A DNA stretch of 64,000 bases from Sphingomonas sp. OV641. Lineage in GTDB: Bacteria > Pseudomonadota > Alphaproteobacteria > Sphingomonadales > Sphingomonadaceae. Under the pieces are notes generated by a model. It searched no databases, was not told the origin of the DNA, and was given only the letters and a program-made list of their open reading frames with translations. The translations under genes and the position numbers were made by a program. This document shows, one piece after another, positions 33,436 to 42,545 of this stretch (the stretch's first letter is position 1; each line of letters begins with the position of its first letter). The DNA is taken from contig NZ_FNZB01000001.1 in the NCBI RefSeq assembly GCF_900109205.1, positions 1,550,001-1,614,000 on the forward strand, read 5' to 3'.

Positions 33436-34206
33436 ATGTGGCGGGACATCAAGCAGCTTTATGCCGACAGCGCGGCGTTCGCGCAGGCATTGCCGATCCT
33501 CTTTTCCATCCCAATGCTCATCGAATTCGCGCAGCACGTGGTGGAGATCGACATCGGCTTTTACCGTCACGGCCTCACCGCCGCCGCCGCCTTCGATCAG
33601 CGGCGCCTCGCACTGGGCTTTGCGAAGGTGCTGGCGCTTCTGCTTCCCGGTTATTGGTTCGTACGCTTCATCGCGTCACGCCGCGACGCCGGTTTTGCGA
33701 AGCGGATCGAGCGTCCTGCGGCCACTCTGTTCGCGGTGCAATTCGGCCTCCAGGCCATGTTTCAGTGGCTGGCGCTGTTCGGCCCGCCATTCGGCATAAC
33801 GTTGGGGCTCGGACCGCGACTGTCGAACTACGCGCAGCTGGCAGCCACGATCGGGGTCAGCGTCATCGGCGTTTATCTCAGCGCCTGGCTCGTCGCCTGG
33901 CCACTCGGCAATCCCCGGATCGGCCCGTTGCGGTCGATCGCCATCATGGCGGGCAGCTTTTGGCGAACGGTCGGTTATATGGTGGCGGGTACAGTGCCGC
34001 TGATGTCGCTCCACTATCTGCTCGGCTACGGTGCGCTCGGCAGGCCTGAGCCGCTAGTCTGGGCGATGATGGCTGTTGACGCGCTGGTGGTCGGGGTGCT
34101 CGCGCTCACCACAAGTGGCGCGGTGTACCTTGGCGCTCGTCATGCGTCCGAACGCCGGAATGTCGACCTAACAGGGCGAGCAAAGGCCGCTGAGTTCGGA
34201 CGTTGA
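33436..34206 (+). CDS. Polytopic membrane protein of unknown function
   Basis: A 256-residue protein with about six membrane segments, among them ALPILFSIPMLIEFA, FAKVLALLLPGYWFVRFI, LFAVQFGLQAMFQWLALFG, TIGVSVIGVYLSAWLVAW and MMAVDALVVGVLALTTSGAVY. No enzymatic motif is visible, and a basic C-terminal tail (ARHASERRNVDLTGRAKAA) is probably cytoplasmic. I cannot name a family. It follows rpoH by 119 bases and stands alone. Confidence 0.65.
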   Translation: MWRDIKQLYADSAAFAQALPILFSIPMLIEFAQHVVEIDIGFYRHGLTAAAAFDQRRLALGFAKVLALLLPGYWFVRFIASRRDAGFAKRIERPAATLFAVQFGLQAMFQWLALFGPPFGITLGLGPRLSNYAQLAATIGVSVIGVYLSAWLVAWPLGNPRIGPLRSIAIMAGSFWRTVGYMVAGTVPLMSLHYLLGYGALGRPEPLVWAMMAVDALVVGVLALTTSGAVYLGARHASERRNVDLTGRAKAAEFGR

Positions 34207-34354
34207 TCAGCGGCGATGTTCTCGGAAATAATGATCGCCTGGTACGCAGCAGGGTGCGACCCCGAAGGGTGACACGGCGTTGAGCACAGGCGCAATTGCT
34301 GCCATTCGCAGTGGTTCGGCGCGACAGGCGATGCGCTGAGGAAGAGGATTGATC

Positions 34355-35155
34355 GTGGCGTTCGGCGATATTGTTCAAGGCAGCCTGCAGGACTTTGTCA
34401 ACATCGACCGCTTCGACACGGAATTGTGCGTCTTCATCCATATTCCAAAAACCGCAGGCTCGTCGCTCTCCACGGAACTGGATCGCATGCGACCACCCTA
34501 TCACAACATCCATCGCAAATACTTCTACGGTGACACCGTCACGTTTTCGCGCATTGAGGATGAAATCGCAGCGGTGATCGACAGCGGTGCTCTTGCCGAC
34601 GCACGATCCTGTTCGGGCCACTTTTCCTGGACGCTCGCCGCACCGATTCGCGCCGCACGACCTGATGCGCGTGCCTTTACCTTCCTGCGGGATCCAGTGA
34701 AGCGGGTGATATCGGACTATCGATATTCACGGACTCCGACCCACCCGACCTACAAGGAGACGATCGAGCGTTTCCCTACCATCGAGAGCTATATCGAAGC
34801 GCCCGAAACCCAGGACAAGATGGCCCGCTTCCTCATGCCCGGCGATGTTCGCACGCCTCATGAGATCGATACCTTCATCAGCACCAATTATGCTTTCGTC
34901 GGTCTGCTCGAAATGTATCCGCTATCCTTTAACATCCTGTCCCTCCTGCTCGGACATGATCGGATGCCGTCCGAGCACAAGCGCAAGACGGAAAACACCG
35001 TCGACAATGCGGTGGATGAGACGCCTCGCCTTCGCGCGATGATCGCGGAATGCAATCAGCGGGATACAGTCTTGTACGACATTGTTCGCCACAAGTTGCT
35101 CACGGTGCGGGATGATTGGCGCGCTATGCGGGAGCAGAGCCGCCCCGCGGCCTGA
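34355..35155 (+). CDS. Sulfotransferase family protein
   Basis: A 266-residue protein with sulfotransferase landmarks: the 5'-phosphosulfate loop IHIPKTAGSSL (Lys32) and the 3'-phosphate site FLRDPVKRVISDY, with the variable acceptor part between. It resembles the Sulfotransfer_2 group, which transfers sulfate from PAPS to carbohydrates, suggesting modification of a surface glycan or secreted sugar. The start is GTG 34355 with an AGAGG ribosome site; a TTG at 34349 is two codons earlier. No PAPS synthesis gene or glycan locus is adjacent. Confidence 0.82.
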   Translation: MAFGDIVQGSLQDFVNIDRFDTELCVFIHIPKTAGSSLSTELDRMRPPYHNIHRKYFYGDTVTFSRIEDEIAAVIDSGALADARSCSGHFSWTLAAPIRAARPDARAFTFLRDPVKRVISDYRYSRTPTHPTYKETIERFPTIESYIEAPETQDKMARFLMPGDVRTPHEIDTFISTNYAFVGLLEMYPLSFNILSLLLGHDRMPSEHKRKTENTVDNAVDETPRLRAMIAECNQRDTVLYDIVRHKLLTVRDDWRAMREQSRPAA

Positions 35156-35229
35156 TCCCTTTCCTATTCAGCCAGCGCTCTGTATCGCAAACCTGACGGG
35201 CCCAGCGGGGCGATACCGGCGAGTTTATC

Positions 35230-35403
35230 ATGGGTTTGATACGTTTCGATCCGTCGTCCGATTACGTGATCTTCTTCGCCAGCATGCTGGTTCTGCTGAT
35301 CGTCACCACCATCGCGCTTGAGCGGGCCTCCCCCAGCCGTCGAAAGGCACGGCGCCGCGTTCGCCGTGGGCATGGCGATCAGGTCGGCGAGCTCATCGAC
35401 TGA
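35230..35403 (+). CDS. 57-residue single-pass membrane protein
   Basis: A small ORF: polar N-terminus (MGLIRFDPSSDY), one membrane helix (VIFFASMLVLLIVTTIALE) and a strongly basic tail (SRRKARRRVRRGHGDQ). The arrangement suggests an inner-membrane anchor with a cytoplasmic, nucleic-acid- or phospholipid-contacting tail. No family is recognised. Its stop overlaps the likely start of the DUF418 gene, so the two may be coupled. Confidence 0.5.
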   Translation: MGLIRFDPSSDYVIFFASMLVLLIVTTIALERASPSRRKARRRVRRGHGDQVGELID

Positions 35404-36686
35404 TCAGCGACCTTCCTGCCGCCCCGACGCAGTCCGCCGACATCTCCGCTCCGACCGCTCGCCTGGCACGGATCGAGACGATCGATGCCGTGCGTGGTGT
35501 TGCGGTGATGGGCATCCTCCTGCTCAACATCGTCAGCTTCGCCCTGCCGCGCTACGCCTATGTGGATCCGACCTTCTATGGCGGGGCCACCGGGGCGAAC
35601 TGGTGGGCCTGGGCCGCGACCTTCGTGATCGCCGATGGTAAGATGCGCGGGCTCTTCACGATGTTGTTCGGGGCCTCGACCGTCATGATTGCGGAGCGCA
35701 CGCTGGCGCGGCGCCGTTCACCGGTGCAACGCCATTATGCGCGCATGATCAGCCTGTTCGCGATCGGCATGGTCCACGCCTATCTGATCTGGTCGGGCGA
35801 CATTCTGGTGCTCTACGCGCTGTGTGGAAGCATCGTGTTCGTCGCATGGAGGTGGGACACCTCACGTCTCCTCGCCATCGCAGCTCTGCTGATGGCGTGG
35901 CAACTGGCCAACGGCGCGCTGGATTTTGCCGCGGCCCGTTACTTTCAGGAGCGCGCAGCAGCTTCCGACGCACCGGCCTCCGTTCGCGCCGAATGGGCTA
36001 AGTATCGCAGCGGTCTGGATCAGCTGCGCGCGGATCGGTCGGCCGAGTTGCAGGCATTCCGTGGCGGCTGGGGTGACGTGCTGCCGATGCGGATCGCCAT
36101 GACGGCAGAGGCGCAACGGACGGCGCTCCCCCGCACGATGCCTGAGACGATCGCCTTCATGCTGCTGGGCATGGTCCTTTTTCGCAGCGGCTTCTTCAGC
36201 GGCCTCTGGGCAAGCGCGGCGTACCGATCCGTTCTCCTGTTCGGATATGGTATCTGTCTGCCGTTATATCTGCCGCTCATTCAGTGGATCGATGGCACCG
36301 CGTTTGACCCCATCACATTGCTGCTTTCGGAGCCGCTCCACCTTGTTCTCCTGCGCCCCGGTGTCACGCTGGCCCACGCTGCCCTCATCATCCACTTCGC
36401 CCAGCTAAAATCTGGGCGCCGGATCGTCGCAGCGCTAGTCGCAGTGGGTCGCACCGCATTCAGCAACTATCTGGGCTCCAGCCTCATCGGCACATTTCTA
36501 TTCTGCGGGTATGGGCTAGGCTGGTTCGGTGAGCTTGATCGCTGGCAGCTCTACCCGGTCGTTCTTGGTATTTGGGTATTGATGCTTCTCTGGTCGCCCT
36601 GGTGGCTTCGGCGGTTTTCGTTCGGTCCCTTCGAGTGGCTCTGGAGGTCGATGTCGGAGGCCCGCTGGCAAGCAAATCGCAATTGA
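35400..36686 (+). CDS. DUF418 family membrane protein, start codon uncertain
   Basis: A polytopic protein of the DUF418 family (about 10 membrane segments). The family N-terminus is RIETIDAVRGVAVMGILLLN, and the C-terminal DUF418 domain includes VGRTAFSNYLGSSL and FGPFEWLWRSM. Function is unknown, possibly transport or envelope. The first canonical in-frame start is GTG 35490, but that would cut off the conserved RIETIDA residues. A CTG at 35400 overlapping the previous stop would retain them and give 428 residues, so I propose it with caution. Confidence 0.78.
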   Translation: MISDLPAAPTQSADISAPTARLARIETIDAVRGVAVMGILLLNIVSFALPRYAYVDPTFYGGATGANWWAWAATFVIADGKMRGLFTMLFGASTVMIAERTLARRRSPVQRHYARMISLFAIGMVHAYLIWSGDILVLYALCGSIVFVAWRWDTSRLLAIAALLMAWQLANGALDFAAARYFQERAAASDAPASVRAEWAKYRSGLDQLRADRSAELQAFRGGWGDVLPMRIAMTAEAQRTALPRTMPETIAFMLLGMVLFRSGFFSGLWASAAYRSVLLFGYGICLPLYLPLIQWIDGTAFDPITLLLSEPLHLVLLRPGVTLAHAALIIHFAQLKSGRRIVAALVAVGRTAFSNYLGSSLIGTFLFCGYGLGWFGELDRWQLYPVVLGIWVLMLLWSPWWLRRFSFGPFEWLWRSMSEARWQANRN

Positions 36687-36722
36687 TCGCACGTCCTGTT
36701 GCGAACCACCCGCAAAAGCTCT

Positions 36723-36737
36723 TGCGAGCTCCTCGCA
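36723..36737 (+). promoter_or_regulatory. Candidate Fur-type operator upstream of bfd
   Basis: TGCGAG-CTC-CTCGCA is a perfect 15-bp dyad 38 bases before the bfd start. It has the architecture of the alphaproteobacterial Fur box (TGCAAA-N3-TTTGCA) with G for A at two positions per arm. Iron-dependent repression of bfd is known in other bacteria. The match is structural, not exact. Confidence 0.5.
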
Positions 36738-36774
36738 CTAGCGGTAGGTGATGAGACGCAAGAAGGAGTGGTTC

Positions 36775-36945
36775 ATGGTTGTCTGCGTTTGCAACGCCAT
36801 TCGGGAATGCCAGGTTCGTGAAGCCGCCCGCGCTGGATCTACAACTGCCTGCCAGGCTTACCAATCACTCGGACGTCAGCCAAAATGCGGCCAATGCACG
36901 CCGTTTGCGCGAGCGATTATCGATGAAGAGCGTGCTGCTGCGTAA
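36775..36945 (+). CDS. bfd: Bacterioferritin-associated ferredoxin
   Basis: A 56-residue [2Fe-2S] protein with ligands Cys4 and Cys6 (MVVCVCNAI) and Cys38 and Cys41 (KCGQC). Bfd docks on bacterioferritin and supplies electrons that reduce and release stored iron. The ATG at 36775 follows AAGAAGGAG; starting at 36748 would add nine unneeded residues. It is followed by an intrinsic terminator and then by bfr, its functional partner, and a Fur-like dyad precedes it. Confidence 0.93.
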   Translation: MVVCVCNAIRECQVREAARAGSTTACQAYQSLGRQPKCGQCTPFARAIIDEERAAA

Positions 36946-36964
36946 CACTCGCAGCTTCTAAAAT

Positions 36965-36986
36965 CGGCAGAAATCCGCCGTTTTTT
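36965..36986 (+). terminator. Rho-independent terminator after bfd
   Basis: CGGCAG pairs with CCGCCG (one mismatch) around an AAAT loop, followed by six Ts. It separates bfd from bfr, implying that the two genes have independent transcripts. Confidence 0.75.
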
Positions 36987-37042
36987 CATTGCTAAGCCAC
37001 GGTTCGCCACGGTAAAGACGTGGCTAACACGGAGGCATTGCA

Positions 37043-37528
37043 ATGAAGGGCGACGCGCGCGTCATCGAGTTTCTGAACGAGACGCTGAAGAATGAACTGA
37101 CGGCAATCAACCAATATTGGTTGCACTACCGCCTGCTTGAGCATTGGGGCATCAAGAAGCTCGCCGAATACGAGCGGCACGAATCCATCGACGAAATGAA
37201 GCACGCCGATTGGCTGGCGGAGCGCATCCTGTTCCTGGACGGCCTTCCGAACTTTCAGCTGCTCGGCCGCCTGCGCATCGGCGAAACGGTGGAGGAAGTG
37301 CTCAAGGCTGATCTCGCAATGGAGATCGAGGCCGTTGCACAACTCAAGGCCGCGATTACCTATTGCGAAGAGGTCAAGGACTTTGTCAGTCGCGACCTGT
37401 TCACGCGCATCCTCCTCAGCGAGGAAGAGCATGTCGATACGCTAGAACGGCAGTTCGAGATGATCGAGCGCATGGGCCTGCCCAATTACATTCAGCTCAA
37501 CGCCGAGGCGGACAAGCCGCACGGCTGA
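37043..37528 (+). CDS. bfr: Bacterioferritin
   Basis: A 161-residue 24-mer iron-storage protein. Ferroxidase ligands Glu18 (LKNELTAIN), Glu51 and His54 (IDEMKHADW) are in place, the heme-binding Met52 is present, and the LLSEEEHVDTLE block holds the last ligands. It oxidises Fe(II) and stores it as mineral; Bfd upstream releases it. The start has a GGAGG ribosome site. A dyad (AGCCACG ... CGTGGCT) in the 5' leader might affect expression but matches no named element. Confidence 0.94.
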   Translation: MKGDARVIEFLNETLKNELTAINQYWLHYRLLEHWGIKKLAEYERHESIDEMKHADWLAERILFLDGLPNFQLLGRLRIGETVEEVLKADLAMEIEAVAQLKAAITYCEEVKDFVSRDLFTRILLSEEEHVDTLERQFEMIERMGLPNYIQLNAEADKPHG

Positions 37529-37540
37529 TATCGGATCTTC

Positions 37541-37567
37541 GCGCGGGCGTGAACGGCACGTCCGCGC
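37541..37567 (+). terminator. Hairpin after bfr
   Basis: GCGCGGGCGTG (37541-37551) pairs with CACGTCCGCGC (37557-37567) with one mismatch, 13 bases past the stop. No U-tract follows. Confidence 0.45.
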
Positions 37568-37602
37568 GGAGCCGCCAATACGGCACCATCAAGCGCTCCT
37601 CG

Positions 37603-38037
37603 TCAGCCGCGGCCGAACCCGCCAGGCACGGGGCGTCTTCCAAAACCGGTAACGGGCCGACGAACCGGCGTCGGATCTGCTTCGCGGTCCAGCGCCGCCA
37701 GCGTGCTTGTAAACAGCGGCCGCAACTCGATCACATCTTCCAGCACCGCCTCCGGCGTGTCGCGGCTCTCCACCAGGTCCCGGGCCATGAATTCGATCTT
37801 TTCGGCCAAATCGGCCAGCGGAAAGGCGCCGAACTGACGCGCCTCTCCTTTCAGTGTATGAGCCGGAATCACGAGCCCCGCCGCATTGCCAGCGCGCAGC
37901 GCGTCCTCGATGGCAGCCACCGACTTTGTGCCATCCTCGCGAAAGTAACCGAGTATCCGGGGCAGATCAGCGCCAAGCTCCCCCTTGGTCTTTGCGAACG
38001 ATGGCCAGTCCACCAGAGTGCTACCTTCGAACGACAC
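37603..38037 (-). CDS. Hpt domain protein
   Basis: A 144-residue histidine phosphotransfer protein. The phospho-acceptor is His60 in IPAHTLKGEARQFGA, within a four-helix bundle (WPSFAKTKGELGADL, then AAIEDALRAGNAAGL, then LADLAEKIEFMARDLVE). A basic Pro-rich tail (TPVRRPVTGFGRRPVPGG) follows. It relays phosphate between a hybrid kinase and a response regulator not in this location. GTG 38037 is preferred for the TGGGGG ribosome site; GTG 38061 would add eight residues. It stands alone between bfr and der. Confidence 0.85.
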   Translation of the reverse strand: MSFEGSTLVDWPSFAKTKGELGADLPRILGYFREDGTKSVAAIEDALRAGNAAGLVIPAHTLKGEARQFGAFPLADLAEKIEFMARDLVESRDTPEAVLEDVIELRPLFTSTLAALDREADPTPVRRPVTGFGRRPVPGGFGRG

Positions 38038-38120
38038 GATCTTGCCCCCACAGCAGGTCACGAAGCAGCCGGACGCTTCCCCTTCACCAGCCTAACAGGC
38101 CATTGGTAAACAATAGATAA

Positions 38121-39476
38121 TCAAGAACCGCCAAATGGATTTTTCGGCGCGCGAAGCGTCAATCGGATTGGAACTGCACCGAAGCCCAGATCGCGACGTA
38201 GCGAATTGACCAGATAGCGCTCATAGCTGGCGGGCAATTGATCGACCCGCGTGCCGAATACTACGAAGCTCGGCGGCCGCGACTTAACTTGTGTCACATA
38301 GCGCATCTTGATTCGCTTGCCGCCCGGCGCTGGCGGAGGGTTCGCCTCGATGGCGCGCTCAAACCAGCGATTAAGCTCGCCGGTCGGCACCCGGCGCGAC
38401 CATGCCTCCCGCGTCTCGAAAGCCGCGGACAGCAACTGATCGATGCCGCGTCCGGTCATGGCGGAGACAGTGATCAGGGGCACGCCCTTCACCTGGCTAA
38501 GTCCGTCGCCCAGCGCCGCCTTGACGCCGTTGAACAGCGAAGACGGGTCCTGCGCCACATCCCACTTGTTCAGCGCGATGATCAGCGCCCGGCCTTCCTC
38601 CAGCACCCGATCGGCAATGCGCAGATCCTGCGATTCGAGGCCCAGAGTGGCGTCGAGCAGCAGCACGACGACTTCCGCGAAGTCGACAGCGTGCAACGCG
38701 TCCGCGACCGACAGCTTCTCCAGCTTGTCCTGAACCTTGGCCCGCTTGCGCATACCCGCGGTATCGATCAGGCGCACCGGGCGGCCCTGCCATTCCCAAT
38801 CGATCGCGATCGAATCACGCGTGATCCCCGCCTCCGGGCCGGTGATCATGCGGTCCTCGCCAAGCATGCGATTGACCAGCGTCGACTTGCCGGCATTAGG
38901 ACGCCCCACGATCGCAAGCTTCAGCGGCGCGGCGAGGTCGTCCTCGGCGCCGGCATCGAGCGCGCCTTCATCCTCGCGCTCGAGATAGGGCAGTAGCGCC
39001 TCGAACAGGTCGCCCATGCCCTCGCCATGCTCCGCGGAAAGCTGCACCGGATCGCCGAAGCCCAGTGCCATCGCCTCCAGAATACCTTGCTCGCCCGCGC
39101 GTCCTTCGGCCTTGTTGGCGACAAGAACGATTGGCGTGGTGGAGCCACGCAACCATCGCGCGATCTCCTCGTCCAGCGGCACCACGCCAGCGCGCGCATC
39201 GACCATGAACAGCGCCACGTCCGCCGCGGCTACCGCCGCTTCCGTCTGGAGCCGCATCCGGCCCGGAAGGGAATGGGCGTCATGATCCTCATAGCCGGCC
39301 GTATCGACGATCCGAAAATCCAGACCGAGCAGGTTGGCGTCGCCCTCGCGGCGATCACGCGTGACGCCGGGCCGGTCATCGACCAGCGCGAGCTTTTTTC
39401 CGACTAGGCGGTTGAACAGCGTCGACTTGCCGACATTGGGTCGGCCAACGATTGCGACGGTGGGAAGGCGTGTCAT
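38121..39476 (-). CDS. der: GTPase Der (EngA), ribosome assembly
   Basis: A 451-residue protein with two tandem GTPase domains. G1 motifs are GRPNVGKSTLFNRL (residue 9 on) and GRPNAGKSTLVNRM (near 190), with DTAGYED/DTAGMRK switch motifs and NKAEG/NKWD base-recognition motifs. A C-terminal KH-like domain follows (ERYLVNSLRRDLGFGAVPIRL). Der is essential for 50S subunit maturation. It is downstream of bamB on the same strand, an order common in proteobacteria (yfgM-bamB-der). Confidence 0.97.
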   Translation of the reverse strand: MTRLPTVAIVGRPNVGKSTLFNRLVGKKLALVDDRPGVTRDRREGDANLLGLDFRIVDTAGYEDHDAHSLPGRMRLQTEAAVAAADVALFMVDARAGVVPLDEEIARWLRGSTTPIVLVANKAEGRAGEQGILEAMALGFGDPVQLSAEHGEGMGDLFEALLPYLEREDEGALDAGAEDDLAAPLKLAIVGRPNAGKSTLVNRMLGEDRMITGPEAGITRDSIAIDWEWQGRPVRLIDTAGMRKRAKVQDKLEKLSVADALHAVDFAEVVVLLLDATLGLESQDLRIADRVLEEGRALIIALNKWDVAQDPSSLFNGVKAALGDGLSQVKGVPLITVSAMTGRGIDQLLSAAFETREAWSRRVPTGELNRWFERAIEANPPPAPGGKRIKMRYVTQVKSRPPSFVVFGTRVDQLPASYERYLVNSLRRDLGFGAVPIRLTLRAPKNPFGGS

Positions 39477-39586
39477 CGCGTGCCCCTACAACTCCCGCCG
39501 CAGTAGCGAAAGCAGGATCGCCCGAATTCGCGTGACCGCGGGTAAGGAGCGCGGCGCCACGCTCACGGCGTGGCGCACCGTCCATG

Positions 39587-40909
39587 TCAACGATAGGCTG
39601 ACAACTTCCCGTCCTGATCGAGCACATAAAGCGTCTGGTTGGCCACGACCGGCGGCAGCGTGAACGATTTTGCTGCTTCCATCGTCACCTGCACGCTGCC
39701 GTCGGCGGGCGATGCGGCGACCAGCTCACCGCGCGAATTGGTCAGCCACAATCTGTCGCCGGCGAGCACCGGCCCGTACCAGGTATAGGCGCCCTTCCTC
39801 TTCTCGACGTTGCGATAGGCCTGCAACTGCCCAATCCAGCGAACCTTGCCATTTGCGCGAGACAGGCAGACCAGCCGCGCATCATCCGTGATGATGAACA
39901 GCCATTCGCCCGCCAGCCATGGCGTGCTGATGCTGGCGAAATTCTGCTCCCACAGGCGCTGGCCGGTCGCGATCTCTACCGCCACCATGCGACCGCCCTG
40001 CCCCACGGCATAGGCCCGGCCGTCCTCGATCACCGGATCAGCGTCGATGTCCGCCAGACTGGAAACGGAGGTCGAGATGCTCGTACGCGACAGGGCATCC
40101 TGCCACAGCGTGCGACCGTTTTCGTAGCGATATGCATTCAGCTCGCCCGAGGAGAAGCCGGCGACAATTGTGCCTGCGGCGGCAGCCGGCGCGGCAACGC
40201 CGAACACGCCCTGCGTTTCCACGCTGGCCGTGCCGGTCCACACCACCTTGCCGTCATTCTGGTCGAGCGCGAACAACTGATTGTCCTGGCTCAGCACGTA
40301 TACCTGGCCGTTTGCCACGGTGGGCGCGCCGCGCAGCGGACCGCCAGGCTTCACCCGCCAGGCAATCGCTCCGTCCGCCACGTTGAGCGCAACAACGTCG
40401 CCCAGGCCATCCGTGGCATATACCTTGCCCGCATCATAGCTGACGCCGCCGCCAAAGCGCGCCGCCTCATTCTCCTCGCTCTCCGACAAGGCAACGGTCC
40501 ACTGCGCCGCCCCCGTGTCCGCTGAGAAGGCATGGAGCCGCGCATCGACGTCGACCACGAAGACGCGCCCTTCCGCCACCACCGGCGCAGCGCCAAGCTG
40601 CTGGCGATTGGATCCGCCATCGACGCTTGCCGTCCACAACCGTGCCGGCGACCCGCCAAGCGCCAGATGGCCCATCGACTTGGCCGCGTTACCGCCTGGC
40701 TGGGACCATTCCGGATTGGCCACGGCAGCCGGCAGAAGGACCTGCACGCCGGCAAGCGAAGGGTCGACCTCTGCGGCATTTTCCGCTGCAAGGATGGGCA
40801 CCCGATTACCCACCGTTGGCGTCTTCTTCGGGTCAGACTTGAATACGCCGCAGGCGCTGAGCCCCATCAACGCGGCAAGCGCAACAGGTGCGGCAATCGA
40901 CTTCTTCAT
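39587..40909 (-). CDS. bamB: Outer membrane assembly lipoprotein BamB
   Basis: A 440-residue lipoprotein of the beta-barrel assembly machine. The signal ends in lipobox LSACG (Cys20). The mature part is an eight-bladed PQQ-like propeller with recurring blades such as GRVFVVDVDARLHAFSADTG and GQVYVLSQDNQLFALDQNDG. BamB helps BamA fold outer-membrane proteins. It is coupled to the YfgM-like gene (ATGA overlap) and followed by der, the conserved cluster order. Confidence 0.93.
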   Translation of the reverse strand: MKKSIAAPVALAALMGLSACGVFKSDPKKTPTVGNRVPILAAENAAEVDPSLAGVQVLLPAAVANPEWSQPGGNAAKSMGHLALGGSPARLWTASVDGGSNRQQLGAAPVVAEGRVFVVDVDARLHAFSADTGAAQWTVALSESEENEAARFGGGVSYDAGKVYATDGLGDVVALNVADGAIAWRVKPGGPLRGAPTVANGQVYVLSQDNQLFALDQNDGKVVWTGTASVETQGVFGVAAPAAAAGTIVAGFSSGELNAYRYENGRTLWQDALSRTSISTSVSSLADIDADPVIEDGRAYAVGQGGRMVAVEIATGQRLWEQNFASISTPWLAGEWLFIITDDARLVCLSRANGKVRWIGQLQAYRNVEKRKGAYTWYGPVLAGDRLWLTNSRGELVAASPADGSVQVTMEAAKSFTLPPVVANQTLYVLDQDGKLSAYR

Positions 40910-41619
40910 TGCTTGCTCACGTCCTCTTTCGTACCCGCGTCCGCCGGTACGGCATCGACGCCCAGTACGCCTGCCATCTGAACCGCGCGTTGACGAATTG
41001 ACGGCGGCACCTGCTCGGCCTGGGCGATCTGCCCGAACAGCCGCCCCGCCAGATCCCGTCGGCCCTGCTTCAGATAGGCGAGCGCCACCAGTTCGCCGGC
41101 GCTGCCGAAATAGGCGTTCTCGGGCACGGCGACGCCGCGCAGGCGGGCCACGACCTGATCGGGCTTGATCGTGTCATATTCGGCCATGGTCTGGCGGACG
41201 AGCGCGAGCTGACGGAATGGTTCCGCCAGCGACTGATCGGCCGCGATCGCGCCAAACTTGGCAGCTGCGCCCTTCAAATCGTTTTTCTGGAGCAGCAGAT
41301 CAGCCTGGGTGAACAGCGCCACGGCGCGATAGCCGCTCGAGTCCGACTTGGTCAGTTCGGCAATCTGGGGCGCGGCCTTTTCCGTCTGACCGGCAGCCAA
41401 ATTGTCCCACACCAGCTGCAACTGCTCGCCCTCGCGGCCGGCCGCCTCGCGCTGCTGGTGTTGCCAGTAGAGATAACCGGCGAAGATCGCCAGGCCGAGC
41501 GCCACCAGCGCGGCGATCGCCAGGCCCCAGCGACGCCACAAGGCGGCCGCCTGCTCCTTGCGCAGTTCCTCGTCGACTTCGCGCAGGAACGCTTCGTTAT
41601 TTTGCGGCGTTAGCGCCAC
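40906..41619 (-). CDS. YfgM-like membrane-anchored TPR protein
   Basis: A 237-residue protein with a charged N-terminus (FLREVDEELRKEQAAALWRR), one membrane helix (WGLAIAALVALGLAIFAGYLY) and a periplasmic TPR-like domain (LQLVWDNLAAGQTEKAAPQI, LLQKNDLKGAAAKF). It matches the YfgM/DUF2133 family, which interacts with SecYEG and periplasmic chaperones. The order yfgM-bamB-der supports the call. It overlaps bamB by four bases. Confidence 0.88.
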   Translation of the reverse strand: MALTPQNNEAFLREVDEELRKEQAAALWRRWGLAIAALVALGLAIFAGYLYWQHQQREAAGREGEQLQLVWDNLAAGQTEKAAPQIAELTKSDSSGYRAVALFTQADLLLQKNDLKGAAAKFGAIAADQSLAEPFRQLALVRQTMAEYDTIKPDQVVARLRGVAVPENAYFGSAGELVALAYLKQGRRDLAGRLFGQIAQAEQVPPSIRQRAVQMAGVLGVDAVPADAGTKEDVSKQ

Positions 41620-41684
41620 GGCTTACTCCAACTTGGCGGGAAGGCGGCGGACCTTAGTCGCGCACGCGAGAAAACGAAAGCGGC

Positions 41685-42545
41685 TCACGCCTTGGGGGCG
41701 TAGGTCTGCTCCGCGGTGGGAAAGGAGCGGGCCCGCACATCCTCGGCATAGGTCGCCGCGCGCTCCGCGATATAGCCCGCCATGTCGCCATAGCGTTTGA
41801 CGAAACGCGGTACGCGCTCGAACATGCCCAACATGTCTTCGGCCACCAGCACCTGGCCGTCGCATTGCGCCGACGCGCCGATACCGATCGTCGGCACGTC
41901 GATGGTGCGCGTGATCTCGATCGCGATGGGCTCCACCACGCCCTCGATCACCACGGAAAAAGCGCCCGCCCCGGCCACGGCTTGAGCGTCGCTGATAATC
42001 TTCTGCGCCTCGGCTTCCGATCGCCCCCGCGCGCCATAGCCGCCGAGCGCATTCACCGCCTGCGGCGTCAGACCGACATGCCCCATAACCGGAATGCCGC
42101 GCTCGGACAGGAAGGCGACGGTGGGCGCCATCGCCACTCCTCCCTCCAGCTTCACTGCCGCCCCGCCGGTCTGCTTCAGCAGCCACGCCGCGCTTTCGAA
42201 CGCCTTTTCCGGGCTGGCTTCGTAACTGCCAAAGGGCATGTCCACGACCACCATGGAATGATAGCTGCCCCGCACCACCGCCGCGCCATGCGCCGCCATC
42301 ATGTCCAGCGTGACCGGCACGGTCGATGGAAGTCCGTAGATCACCTGGCCTAGGCTGTCCCCCACCAGCAGCATGTCGCAATGCGGATCCAGGATCTGGG
42401 CCGTACGCACCGTATATGCCGTCAGCATCACGAGCGGCTCCTTGCCCTTGCGCTGGCGCACGGCCGGAACGGTCACTCGCTTCATCGGAGCAGCGACTGG
42501 TGTCGCGCGACTGGTCGAGCTGTCGATGGTGAAGGTGGTGGACAT
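41685..42545 (-). CDS. panB: 3-methyl-2-oxobutanoate hydroxymethyltransferase
   Basis: A 286-residue TIM-barrel enzyme making ketopantoate from alpha-ketoisovalerate with 5,10-methylene-THF, the first step of pantothenate/CoA synthesis. Diagnostic blocks are [55 protein letters not shown] and [15 protein letters not shown]. It is slightly longer at the N-terminus than E. coli PanB (264). The ATG at 42545 is used; the extension to 42677 has no family support. No panC is adjacent. Confidence 0.95.
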   Translation of the reverse strand: MSTTFTIDSSTSRATPVAAPMKRVTVPAVRQRKGKEPLVMLTAYTVRTAQILDPHCDMLLVGDSLGQVIYGLPSTVPVTLDMMAAHGAAVVRGSYHSMVVVDMPFGSYEASPEKAFESAAWLLKQTGGAAVKLEGGVAMAPTVAFLSERGIPVMGHVGLTPQAVNALGGYGARGRSEAEAQKIISDAQAVAGAGAFSVVIEGVVEPIAIEITRTIDVPTIGIGASAQCDGQVLVAEDMLGMFERVPRFVKRYGDMAGYIAERAATYAEDVRARSFPTAEQTYAPKA

